From NCBI RefSeq assembly GCF_964355755.1, contig NC_092677.1, forward strand, positions 20,432,101 through 20,496,100: a stretch of 64,000 bases of DNA, in the 5' to 3' direction. Below, piece by piece: positions 1 to 9,084 of this stretch. The notes beneath the pieces were generated by a model. The model made no database searches. It was not told the origin of the DNA and saw only the letters and a list, made by a program, of their open reading frames with translations. The number at the start of each line of letters is the position of its first letter. Within the stretch, counting starts at the first letter, position 1. A program made the translations under genes and the position numbers. The DNA comes from Antedon mediterranea (Eukaryota; Echinodermata; Crinoidea; Comatulida; Antedonidae).

Positions 1-86
1 AGCATTTCGTTAAAACTTTTCACACAAAAACATTAAAGTCCACAAAATAGCTTAATATCGTATTTAAAAACGTTTTAGACCATTTT

Positions 87-173
87 GAGCATTTCGAAAA
101 AACTTTTCCACACAAAACATCAAAGTTTACAAAATAGCTTCAAATCGCATTTGGAGACGTTTTAGACCATTTT
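87..173 (+). repeat. Monomer type b (class I, 87 bp), exemplar
   Basis: It starts gagcatttcgaaaaaac, has cttttccacac (b) or ctttttcacac (b'), then tttacaaaatagc, the class I segment cttcaaatcgcatttggag, and the shared core ending ccatttt. It normally follows a type a monomer, forming an a-b dimer of 174 bp. Length is 87 bp in nearly all copies; the copy around 6142-6229 has one extra A. Confidence 0.9.
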
Positions 174-261
174 GTGATTTTCGAAAAAACTTGTTAACAT
201 AAAAACACCAAAGTGCTCAGAATACCTTCAAATCGCATTTGGAGACGTTTTAGACCCTTTT
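174..261 (+). repeat. Monomer type c (class I, 88 bp), exemplar
   Basis: It starts gtgattttcgaaaaaac, continues ttgttaacataaaaacacc, then aaagtgctcagaatacc. It contains two perfect palindromes, ttttcgaaaa and tgttaaca, three bases apart. Sub-variants end cgcatttggag, cgcattttgag, cgtgttttgag or cgtattttgag, or carry gcttagaaaagc or gctaagaatagcttcc. It is the only type that forms long runs of itself. Here it opens the first 746-bp unit and ends in a gaccctttt variant of the core. Confidence 0.9.
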
Positions 262-339
262 GTGCATTTCGATGAAACTTGGTTACACAAAAACATCAAA
301 GTGCTTAAAATCACATTAGAAACCGTTTTAGACCATTTT
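262..339 (+). repeat. Monomer type d (78 bp deletion form), exemplar
   Basis: It starts gtgcatttcgatgaaac, then ttggttacacaaaaacatc, aaagtgcttaaaatcac and attagaaaccgttttag. Relative to the 88-bp type k it lacks about ten bases in the middle. It is found in both the 746-bp and the 581-bp units, always after a monomer ending gaccctttt. Confidence 0.9.
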
Positions 340-426
340 GAGCATTTCGTTAAAATTTTTCACAGAAAAACATCAAAGAGCAAAAAATAGCTTAATATCG
401 TATTTAAAAACGTTTTAGACCATTTT
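340..426 (+). repeat. Monomer type e (class II, 87 bp), exemplar
   Basis: It is recognised by cgttaaaatttttcacag and caaagagcaaaaaatagc, followed by the class II segment. It sits between d and f in the 746-bp unit. A sub-form with atcttaatatc instead of gcttaatatc occurs near 11400, 17990, 40070, 42580 and 59370. Confidence 0.88.
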
Positions 427-513
427 GAGCATTTCGACAAAACTTTTTCACACAAAACATCAAAGTGTACAGAATAGCTTCAAATCGCATTTGGAGACGT
501 TTTAACCCATTTT
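427..513 (+). repeat. Monomer type f (class I, 87 bp), exemplar
   Basis: It has cgacaaaactttttcacac, gtgtacagaatagc, the class I segment, and a core altered to acgttttaaccc. That core makes f distinct from P and h. It always precedes g in the 746-bp unit. Confidence 0.88.
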
Positions 514-600
514 GAGCATTTCGATAAAATTTTACACACAAAAACATCAAAGTGCACAAAATAGCTTAATATGGTATTTAAAAACGTTTTAGACCATTTT
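514..600 (+). repeat. Monomer type g (class II, 87 bp), exemplar
   Basis: It has cgataaaattttacacac, gtgcacaaaatagc and the private aatatggtatttaaaa. The aatatgg string is a convenient unique marker: it recurs about 25 times and anchors most of the offsets used here. Confidence 0.9.
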
Positions 601-687
601 GAGCATTTCAACAAAACTTTTTCTCACAAAACATCAAAGTGTACAGAATAGCTTCAAATCGCATTTGGAGACGTTTTAGACCATTTT
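601..687 (+). repeat. Monomer type h (class I, 87 bp), exemplar
   Basis: It starts gagcatttcaacaaaac, so the ttcg common to the other types is lost (tttcaac), and has tttttctcacaaaac. It follows g and precedes i. It is the only common type lacking the ttcg motif. Confidence 0.88.
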
Positions 688-745
688 GTGCATTTCGATG
701 AAACTTGGTTACACAAAAACATCAAAGTGCTTAAAATCACATTTT
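688..745 (+). repeat. Monomer type i (58 bp), truncated d derivative, exemplar
   Basis: It is identical to type d up to aaaatcaca, then jumps to ttttgagc of the next monomer, losing 20 bp including most of the shared core. The deleted stretch is bounded by catt on both sides. It is present in every 746-bp unit and before every 434-bp block that starts with x. Confidence 0.9.
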
Positions 746-832
746 GAGCATTTCGTTAAAACTTTTCACACAAAAACATCAAAGTCCACAAAATAGCTTA
801 ATATCGTATTTAAAAACGTTTTAGACCATTTT
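746..832 (+). repeat. Monomer type a (class II, 87 bp), exemplar
   Basis: It starts gagcatttcgttaaaac, has tcacacaaaaacatcaaag, the diagnostic tccacaaaatagc, then the class II segment cttaatatcgtatttaaaa before the core. It is followed by type b almost everywhere. A sub-variant with gtattcaaaaacg marks copies near 9801, 12660, 15384, 23254, 42248, 48572, 52267, 53194, 55078 and 56004 and is useful for tracing block duplications. Confidence 0.9.
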
Positions 833-919
833 GAGCATTTCGAAAAAACTTTTCCACACAAAACATCAAAGTTTACAAAATAGCTTCAAATCGCATTTGG
901 AGACGTTTTAGACCATTTT

Positions 920-1936
920 GTGATTTTCGAAAAAACTTGTTAACATAAAAACACCAAAGTGCTCAGAATACCTTCAAATCGTATTTTGAGACGTTTTAGA
1001 CAATTTTGTGATTTTCGAAAAAACTTGTTAACATAAAAACACCAAAGTGCTTAGAAAAGCTTCAAATCGCATTTGGAGACGTTTTAGACCATTTTGTGCA
1101 TTTCGATGAAACTTGGTTACACAAAAACATCAAAGTGTACAGAATAGCTTCAAATCGCATTAGAAACCGTTTTAGACCATTTTGAGCATTTCGAAAAAAC
1201 TCTTTCACACAAAACATCAAAGTGTACAAAATTGCTTCAAATCGCATTTGGAGACGTTTTAGACCATTTTGTGATTTTCGAAAAAACAACATAAAAACAC
1301 CAAAGTGCTCAGAATACCTTCAAATCGCATTTGGAGACGTTTTAGACCATTTTGTGATTTTCGAAAAAACTTGTTAACATAAAAACACCAAAGTGCTCAG
1401 AATAACTTCAAATCGTATTTTGAGACGTTTTAGACAATTTTGTGATTTTCGAAAAAACTTGTTAACATAAAAACACCAAAGTGCTTAGAAAAGCTTCAAA
1501 TCGCATTTGGAGATGTTTTAGACCATTTTGTGCATTTCGATGAAACTTGGTTACACAAAAACATCAAAGTGTACAGAATAGCTTCAAATCCCATTAGAAA
1601 CCGTTTTAGACCATTTTGAGCATTTCGAAAAAACTTTTTCACACAAAACATCAAAGTGTACAGAATAGCTTCAAATCGCATTTGGAGACGTTTTAACCCA
1701 TTTTGACAATTTCGATGAAACTTGGTTACACAAAAACATCAAAGTGCTTAAAATCACATTTTGAGCATTTCGTTAAAACTTTACACACAAAAACATCAAA
1801 GTCCACAAAATAGCTTAATATCGTATTTAAAAACGTTTTAGACCATTTTGAGCATTTCGAAAAAACTTTTCCACACAAAACATCAAAGTTTACAAAATAG
1901 CTTCAAATCGCATTTGGAAACGTTTTAGACCATTTT
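920..1936 (+). repeat. Irregular stretch: c runs, k, b, O and a partial unit
   Basis: It holds c, a cgtattttgag form of c, a cttagaaaagc form, k, b with actctttcacac, O, further c forms, a second k-b pair, then a join at about 1690-1715 where an f-like core (acgttttaaccc) is followed by gacaatttcgatgaaac. After that come an i tail, a (with actttacacac) and b. Two related k-b dimers, at about 1099 and 1530, suggest a local duplication. Confidence 0.75.
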
Positions 1937-2682
1937 GTGATTTTCGAAAAAACTTGTTAACATAAAAACACCAAAGTGCTCAGAATACCTTCAAATCTCA
2001 TTTGGAGACGTTTTAGACCCTTTTGTGCATTTCGATGAAACTTGGTTACACAAAAACATCAAAGTGCTTAAAATCACATTAGAAACCGTTTTAGACCATT
2101 TTGAGCATTTCGTTAAAATTTTTCACAGAAAAACATCAAAGAGCAAAAAATAGCTTAATATCGTATTTAAAAACGTTTTAGACCATTTTGAGCTTTTCGA
2201 CAAAACTTTTTCACACAAAACATCAAAGTGTACAGAATAGCTTCAAATCGCATTTGGAGACGTTTTAACCCATTTTGAGCATTTCGATAAAATTTTACAC
2301 ACAAAAACATCAAAGTGCACAAAATAGCTTAATATGGTATTTAAAAACGTTTTAGACCATTTTGAGCATTTCAACAAAACTTTTTCTCACAAAACATCAA
2401 AGTGTACAGAATAGCTTCAAATCGCATTTGGAGACGTTTTAGACCATTTTGTGCATTTCGATGAAACTTGGTTACACAAAAACATCAAAGTGCTTAAAAT
2501 CACATTTTGAGCATTTCGTTAAAACTTTTCACACAAAAACATTAAAGTCCACAAAATAGCTTAATATCGTATTTAAAAACGTTTTAGACCATTTTGAGCA
2601 TTTCGAAAAAACTTTTCCACACAAAACATCAAAGTTTAGAAAATAGCTTCAAATCGCATTTGGAGACGTTGTAGACCATTTT
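1937..2682 (+). repeat. 746-bp HOR, copy 2
   Basis: All nine monomers are in order. Private changes include aaatctcatttgg in c, gagcttttcgac in f, cattaaagtcc in a and gttgtagacc in b. The cattaaagtcc change also occurs at base 31, exactly 2509 bp upstream. Confidence 0.88.
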
Positions 2683-3530
2683 GTGATTTTCGAAAAAACT
2701 TGTTAACATAAAAACACCAAAGTGCTCAGAATACCTTCAAATCGTGTTTTGAGACGTTTTAGACCATTTTGTGATTTTCGAAAAAACTTGTTAACATAAA
2801 AACACAAAAGTGCTTAGAAAAGTTTCAAATCGCATTTGGAGACGTTTTAGATCATTTTGTTCATTTCGATGAAACTTTGTTACACAAAAACATCAAATTG
2901 CACAAAATGGCTTAATATGGTATGGGAAAACGTTTTAGACCATTTTGAACATTTCGAGAAAACTTTTTCACACAAAACTTCAAAGTGTACAGAATAGCTT
3001 CAAATCGCATTAGAAACCGTTTTAGACCATTTTGAGCATTTCGAAAAAACTTTTTCACACAAAACATCAAAGTTTACAAAATAGCTTCAAATCACATTTG
3101 GAGACGTTTTAGACCATTTTGTGATTTTCAAAAAAACTTGTTAACATAAAAACACCAAAGTGCTCAGAATACCTTCAAATCGCATTTTGAGACGTTTTAG
3201 ACCATTTTGTGATTTTCGGAAAAACTTGTTAACATAAAAACACCAAAGTGCTTAGAAAAGCTTCAAATCGCATTTGGAGACGTTTTAGACCATTTTGTAA
3301 TTTTCGAAAAAACTTGTTAACATAAAAACACCAAAGTGCTCAGAATACCTTCACATCGCATTTTGAGACGTTTTAGAGCATTTTGTGATTTTCGAAAAAA
3401 CTTGTTAACATAAAAACACCAAAGTGCTTAGAAAAGCTTGAAATCGCATTTGGAGACGTTTTAGACCATTTTGTGCATTTCGATGAAACTTGGTTACACA
3501 AAAACATCAAAGTGCTTAAAATCACATTTT
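2683..3530 (+). repeat. c-run with M-like and k-like monomers
   Basis: It contains c forms, an 88-bp M-like monomer with tggtatgggaaaacg, a monomer with gaacatttcgagaaaac, b', then several c copies including gtaattttcg and cacatcgcatttt forms, and an i tail. The last part matches sequence near 43.2-43.4 kb. Confidence 0.75.
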
Positions 3531-3964
3531 GAGCATTTCGTTAAAACTTTTCACACAAAAACATCAAAGAGTAAAAAATAGCTTAATATCGTATTTAAAA
3601 ACGTTTTAGACCATTTTGAGCATTTCGAAAAAATTTTTTCACACAAAACATCAAAGTGTACAGAATAGCTTTAAATCGCATTTGGAGACGTTTTAGACCA
3701 TTTTGTTCATTTCGATGAAACAAAAACACAAAAACATCAAATTGCACAAAATGGCTTAATATGATATGGGAAAACGTTTTAGACCATTTTGAACATTTCG
3801 TTAAAAGTTTTCCCACAAAAACATCAAAGTCCACAAAATAGCTTAATATCGTATTTAAAAACGTTTTAGACCATTTTGAGCATTTCGAAAAAACTTTTTC
3901 ACACAAAACATCAAAGTTTACAAAATAGCTTCAAATCGCATTTGGAGACGTTATAGACCATTTT
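3531..3964 (+). repeat. 434-bp block x-f'-M-a'-b', copy 1
   Basis: Five monomers of 87, 87, 86, 87 and 87 bp. x has caaagagtaaaaaatagc, f' has attttttcacac and agctttaaatcgc, M has tgatatggg, and a' has gaacatttcgttaaaag. In this copy f' reads cgaaaaaatttt rather than cgacaaaatttt, a' has ttttcccac, and b' ends gttatagacc. Confidence 0.85.
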
Positions 3965-4393
3965 GTGATTTTCGGAAAAACTTGTTAACATAAAAACACC
4001 AAAGTGCTCAGAATACCTTCAAATCGCATTTTGAGACGTTTTAGACCATTTTGTGATTTTCGAAAAAACTTGTTAACATAAAAACACCAAAGTGCTCAGA
4101 ATCGTGTTTTGAGACGTTTTAGACCATTTTGTGATTTTCGAAAAAACTTGTTAACATAAAAACACCAAAGTGCTTAGAAAAGCTTCAAATCGCATTTGGA
4201 GACGTTTTAGACCATTTTGTTCATTTCGATGAAACTTGGTTACACAAAAACATCAAAGAGCACAAAAGATCTTAATATCGTATTTAAAAACGTTTTAGAC
4301 CATTTTGAGCATTTCGAAAAAACTTTTTCACACAAAACATCAAAGTGTACAAAAAAGCTTCAAATCGCATTTGGAGACGTTTTAGACAATTTT
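3965..4393 (+). repeat. c-run followed by R and b'
   Basis: It contains c forms starting with ttttcggaaaaac, one c shortened to cagaatcgtgttttgag, a cttagaaaagc form, R, and b' with gtgtacaaaaaagc. The same order and the same shortened c occur near 41.36-41.79 and 43.87-44.30 kb. Confidence 0.8.
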
Positions 4394-4971
4394 GTGATTT
4401 TCGAAAAAACTTGTTTACATAAAAACACCAAAGTGCTTAGAAAAGCTTCAAATCGCATTTGGAGACGTTTTAAACCATTTTGTTCATTTCGATGAAACTT
4501 GGTTACACAAAAACTTCAAAGAGCACAAAAGTATTTAAAAACGTTTTAGACCATTTTGAGCATTCCGACAAAACTTTTTCACACAAAACATCAAAGTGTA
4601 CAGAATAGCTTTAAATCGCATTTGGAGACGTTTTAGACCATTTTGTAGTTTTCGAAAAAACTTAACATAAAAACACAAAAGAGCTTCAAATCGCATTTGG
4701 AGACGTTTTAGACCCTTTTGTGCATTTCGATGAAACTTGGTTACACAAAAACATCAAAGTGCTTAAAATCACATTAGAAACCATTTTAGACCATTTTGAG
4801 CATTTCGTTAAAACTTTTCACACAAAAACATCAAAGTCCACAAAATAGCTTAATATCGTATTTAAAAACGTTTTAGACCATTTTGAGCATTTCGAAAAAA
4901 CTTTTTCACACAAAACATCAAAGTTTACAAAATAGCTTCAAATCGCATTTGGAGACGTTTTAGACCATTTT
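4394..4971 (+). repeat. 581-bp HOR c-Q-P-T-d-a-b, copy with 3-bp T deletion
   Basis: All seven monomers are present. T carries cgaaaaaacttaacat, so the copy is 578 bp. d ends aaaccattttag instead of aaaccgttttag. Confidence 0.85.
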
Positions 4972-5482
4972 GTGATTTTCGAAAAAACTTGTTAATATAA
5001 AAACACCAAAGTGCTCAGAATACCTTCAAATCGCATTTTGAGACGTTTTAGACCATTTTGTGATTTTCGAAAAAACTTAACATAAAAACACCAAAGTGCT
5101 CAGAATACCTTCAAATCGCATTTGGAGACGTTTTAGACCATTTTGTGATTTTCGAAAAAACTTGTTAACATAAAAACACCAAAGTGCTCAGAATACCTTC
5201 AAATCGTATTTTGAGACGTTTTAGACAATTTTGTGATTTTCGAAAAAACTTGTTAACATAAAAACACCAAAGTGCTTAGAAAAGCTTCAAATCGCATTTG
5301 GAGACGTTTTAGACCATTTTGTGCATTTCGATGAAAAAACATCAAAGTGTACAAAATAGCTTCAAATCGCATTAGAAACCGTTTTAGACCATTTTGAGCA
5401 TTTCGAAAAAACTTTTTCACACAAAACATCAAAGTGTACAAAATAGCTTCAAATCGCATTTGGAGACGTTTTAGACAATTTT
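4972..5482 (+). repeat. c-run with k-short and b'
   Basis: c with the private gttaatataa, c with cttaacat, two more c forms, a cttagaaaagc form, the 75-bp k-short (gatgaaaaaacatc) and b'. The counterpart at 44874-45296 has one c fewer. Confidence 0.8.
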
Positions 5483-6975
5483 GTGATTTTCGAAAAAACT
5501 TGTTTACATAAAAACACCAAAGTGCTAAGAATAGCTTCCAATCGCATTTGGAGACGTTTTAGACCCTTTTGTGCATTTCGATGAAACTTGGTTACACAAA
5601 AACATCAAAGTGCTTAAAATCATATTAGAAACCGTTTTAGACCATTTTGAGCATTTCGTTGAAATTTTTCACAGAAAAACTTCAAAGAGCAAAAAATAGC
5701 TTAATATCGTATTTAAAAACGTTTTAGACCATTTTGAGCATTTCGACAACATTTTTTCACACAAAACATCAAAGTGTACAGAATAGCTTCAAATCGCATT
5801 TGGAGACGTTTTAAACCATTTTGAGCATTTCGATAAAATTTTACACACAAAAACATCAAAGTGCACAAAATAGCTTAATATGGTATTTAAAAACGTTTTC
5901 GACCATTTTGAGCATTTCAACAAAACTTTTTCTCACAAAACATCAAAGTGTACAGAATAGCTTCAAATCGCATTTGGAGACGTTTTAGACCATTTTGTGC
6001 ATTTCGATGAAACTTGGTTACACAAAAACATCAAAGTGCTTAATATCACATTTTGAGCATTTCGTTAAAACTTTTCACACAAAAACATCAAAGTCCACAA
6101 AATAGCTTAATATCGTATTTAAAAACGTTTTAGACCATTTTGAGCATTTCGAAAAAACTTTTTCACACAAAACATCAAAGTTTACAAAATAAGCTTCAAA
6201 TCGCATTTGGAGACGTTTTAGACCATTTTGTGATTTTCGAAAAAACTTGTTAACATAAAAACACCAAAGTGCTCAGAATACCTTCAAATCGCATTTGGAG
6301 ACGTTTTAGACCCTTTTGTGCATTTCGATGAAACTTGGTTACACAAAAACATCAAAGTGCTTAAAATCACATTAGAAACCGTTTTAGACCATTTTGAGCA
6401 TTTCGTTAAAATTTTTCACAGAAAAACATCAAAGAGCAAAAAATAGCTTAATATCGTATTTAAAAACGTTTTAGACCATTTTGAGCATTTCGACAAAACT
6501 TTTTCACACAAAACATCAAAGTGTACAGAATAGCTTCAAATCGCATTTGGAGACGTTTTAACCCATTTTGAGCATTTCGATAAAATTTTACACACAAAAA
6601 CATCAAAGTGCACAAAATAGCTTAATATGGTATTTAAAAACGTTTTAGACCATTTTGAGCATTTCAACAAAACTTTTTCTCACAAAACATCAAAGTGTAC
6701 AGAATAGTTTCAAATCGCATTTGGAGACGTTTTAGACCATTTTGTGCATTTCGATGAAACTTGGTTACACAAAAACATCAAAGTGCTTAAAATCACATTT
6801 TGAGCATTTCGTTAAAACTTTTCACACAAAAACATCAAAGTCCACAAAATAGCTTAATATCGTATTTAAAAACGTTTTAGACCATTTTGAGCATTTCGAA
6901 AAAACTTTTCCACACAAAACATCAAAGTTTACAAAATAGCTTCAAATCGCATTTGGAGACGTTTTAGACCATTTT
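5483..6975 (+). repeat. Tandem dimer of the 746-bp HOR
   Basis: The first copy (5483-6229, one base longer) opens with the gctaagaatagcttcc form of c and carries private changes cgttgaaattttt, cgacaacattttt, gttttcgacc and cttaatatcacatttt. The second copy (6230-6975) is canonical apart from gaatagtttc in h. Confidence 0.9.
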
Positions 6976-7591
6976 GTGATTTTCGAAAAAACTTGTTAAC
7001 ATAAAAACACCAAAGTGCTCAGAATACCTTCAAATCGCATTTTGAGACGTTTTAGACCATTTTGTGATTTTCGAAAAAACTTGTTAACATAAAAACACCA
7101 AAGTGCTCAGAATACCTTCAAATCGTGTTTTGAGACGTTTTAGACCATTTTGTGATTTTGGAAAAACTTGTTAACATAAAAACACCAAAGTGCTCAGAAT
7201 ACCTTCAAATCGCATTTGGAGACGTTTTAGACCATTTTGTGATTTTCGAAAAAACTTGTTAACATAAAAACACCAAAGTGCTCAGAATACCTTCAAATCG
7301 TGTTTTGAGACGTTTTAGACCATTTTGTGATTTTCGAAAAAACTTGTTAACATAAAAACACCAAAGTGCTCAGAATACCTTCAAATCGCATTTTGAGACG
7401 TTTTAGACCATTTTGTGATTTTCGAAAAAACTTGTTAACATAAAAACACCAAAGTGCTATGAATACCTTCAAATCGTGTTTTGAGACGTTTTAGACCATT
7501 TTGTGATTTTCGAAAAAAACTTGTTAACATAAAAACACCAAAGTGCTTAGAAAAGCTTCAAATCGCATTTGGAGACGTTTTAGACCATTTT
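6976..7591 (+). repeat. Run of seven type c monomers
   Basis: Seven c copies make exactly 616 bp. Several alternate between cgcattttgag and cgtgttttgag endings, giving a 176-bp dimeric rhythm. One copy reads gattttggaaaaac (one A short) and one has a seventh A after ttcg. Confidence 0.85.
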
Positions 7592-7766
7592 GTTCATTTC
7601 GATGAAACTTGGTTACACAAAAACATCAAAGAGCACAAAAGATCTTAATATCGTATTTAAAAACGTTTTAGACCATTTTGAGCATTTCGAAAAAACTTTT
7701 TCACACAAAACATCAAAGTGTACAAAATAGCTTCAAATCGCATTTTGAGACGTTTTAGACAATTTT

Positions 7767-8347
7767 GTGATTTTCGAAAAAACTTGTTTACATAAAAACA
7801 CCAAAGTGCTTAGAAAAGCTTCAAATCGCATTTGGAGACGTTTTAAACCATTTTGTTCATTTCAATGAAACTTGGTTACACAAAAACATCAAAGAGCACA
7901 AAAGTATTTAAAAACGTTTTAGACCATTTTGAGCATTCCGTCAAAACTTTTTCACACAAAACATCAAAGTGTACAGAATAGCTTTAAATCGCATTTGGAG
8001 ACGTTTTAGACCATTTTGTAGTTTTCGAAAAAACTTGTTAACATAAAAACACAAAAGAGCTTCAAATCGCATTTGGAGACGTTTTAGACCCTTTTGTGCA
8101 TTTCGATGAAACTTGGTTACACAAAAACATCAAAGTGCTTAAAATCACATTAGAAACCGTTTTAGACCATTTTGAGCATTTCGTTAAAACTTTTCACACA
8201 AAAACATCAAAGTCCACAAAATAGCTTAATATCGTATTTAAAAACGTTTTAGACCATTTTGAGCATTTCGAAAAAACTTTTCCACACAAAACATCAAAGT
8301 TTACAAAATAGCTTCAAATCGCATTTGGAGACGTTTTAGACCATTTT
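7767..8347 (+). repeat. 581-bp HOR c-Q-P-T-d-a-b
   Basis: Full seven-monomer copy. It carries the cattccgtc form of P and catttcaatgaaac in Q. Upstream (7592-7766) are R and b'. Confidence 0.87.
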
Positions 8348-8755
8348 GTGATTTTCGTAAAAACTTGTTAACATAAAAACACCAAAGTGCTTAGAAAAGC
8401 TTCAAATCGCATTTGGAGACGTTTTAGACCATTTTGTGCATTTCGATGAAACTTGGTTACACAAAAACATCAAAGTGCTTAAAATCACATTTTGAACATT
8501 TCGTTAAAAGTTTTCACACAAAAACATCAAAGAGTAAAAAATAGCTTAATATCGTATTTAAAAACGTTTTAGACCATTTTGAGCATTTCGAAAAAACTTT
8601 TCCACACAAAACATCAAAGTTTACAAAATAGCTTCAAATCGCATTTGGAGACGTTTTAGACCATTTTGTGATTTTCGAAAAAACTTGTTAACATAAAAAC
8701 ACCAAAGTGCTCAGAATACCTTCAAATCGCATTTTGAGACGTTTTAGACCATTTT
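8348..8755 (+). repeat. Segment c-i-x-b-c with private cgtaaaaac
   Basis: c with ttttcgtaaaaac and cttagaaaagc, i, an x with gaacatttcgttaaaag, b and c. The same order and the same private cgtaaaaac are found at 26406-26812. Confidence 0.8.
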
Positions 8756-8843
8756 GTGATTTTCGAAAAAACTTGTTAACATAAAAACACCAAAGTGCTC
8801 AGAAAAGCTTCAAATCGCATTTGGAGACGTTTTAAACCATTTT

Positions 8844-8919
8844 GTTCATTTCGATGAAACTTGGTTACACAAAAACATCAAAGAGCACAAAAGTATTTAA
8901 AAACGTTTTAGACCATTTT
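8844..8919 (+). repeat. Monomer type Q (76 bp), exemplar
   Basis: It starts gttcatttcgatgaaac, with caaagagcacaaaag joined straight to tatttaaaaacg. Compared with type R it lacks 12 bp (atcttaatatcg). It is the second monomer of the 581-bp unit. Confidence 0.88.
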
Positions 8920-9006
8920 GAGCATTCCGACAAAACTTTTTCACACAAAACATCAAAGTGTACAGAATAGCTTTAAATCGCATTTGGAGACGTTTTAGAC
9001 CATTTT
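8920..9006 (+). repeat. Monomer type P (class I, 87 bp), exemplar
   Basis: It is marked by gagcattccgac (cattccg instead of catttcg) and agctttaaatcgc. A sub-variant with cattccgtc occurs near 7935, 15085, 25253, 29847, 36496, 58089 and 62449. It always follows Q. Confidence 0.88.
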
Positions 9007-9084
9007 GTAGTTTTCGAAAAAACTTGTTAACATAAAAACACAAAAGAGCTTCAAATCGCATTTGGAGACGTTTTAGACCCTTTT
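9007..9084 (+). repeat. Monomer type T (78 bp), exemplar
   Basis: It starts gtagttttcgaaaaaac, with ttgttaacataaaaacac joined to aaaagagcttcaaatcgc, a loss of about ten bases relative to type c. It ends in gaccctttt and is followed by d. Copies near 4650, 42050 and 44560 lack three further bases at the tgttaaca palindrome. Confidence 0.87.

Larger units (their letters stand above)
174..919 (+). repeat. 746-bp nine-monomer HOR c-d-e-f-g-h-i-a-b, copy 1
   Basis: This is the first complete copy. Component lengths read from the sequence are 88, 78, 87, 87, 87, 87, 58, 87 and 87 bp, which sum to 746. It serves as the reference for the other copies. Confidence 0.9.

Noticed and set aside
174-261. 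Factor-independent terminators or promoter boxes in the palindromes and AT-rich tracts
   Set aside because: Such motifs recur in every c monomer by composition and there is no gene for them to serve.
3595-3906. Longest open frame, 103 codons on the minus strand
   Set aside because: It is a translation of x-f'-M-a' satellite monomers, with no domain or independent coding signal.
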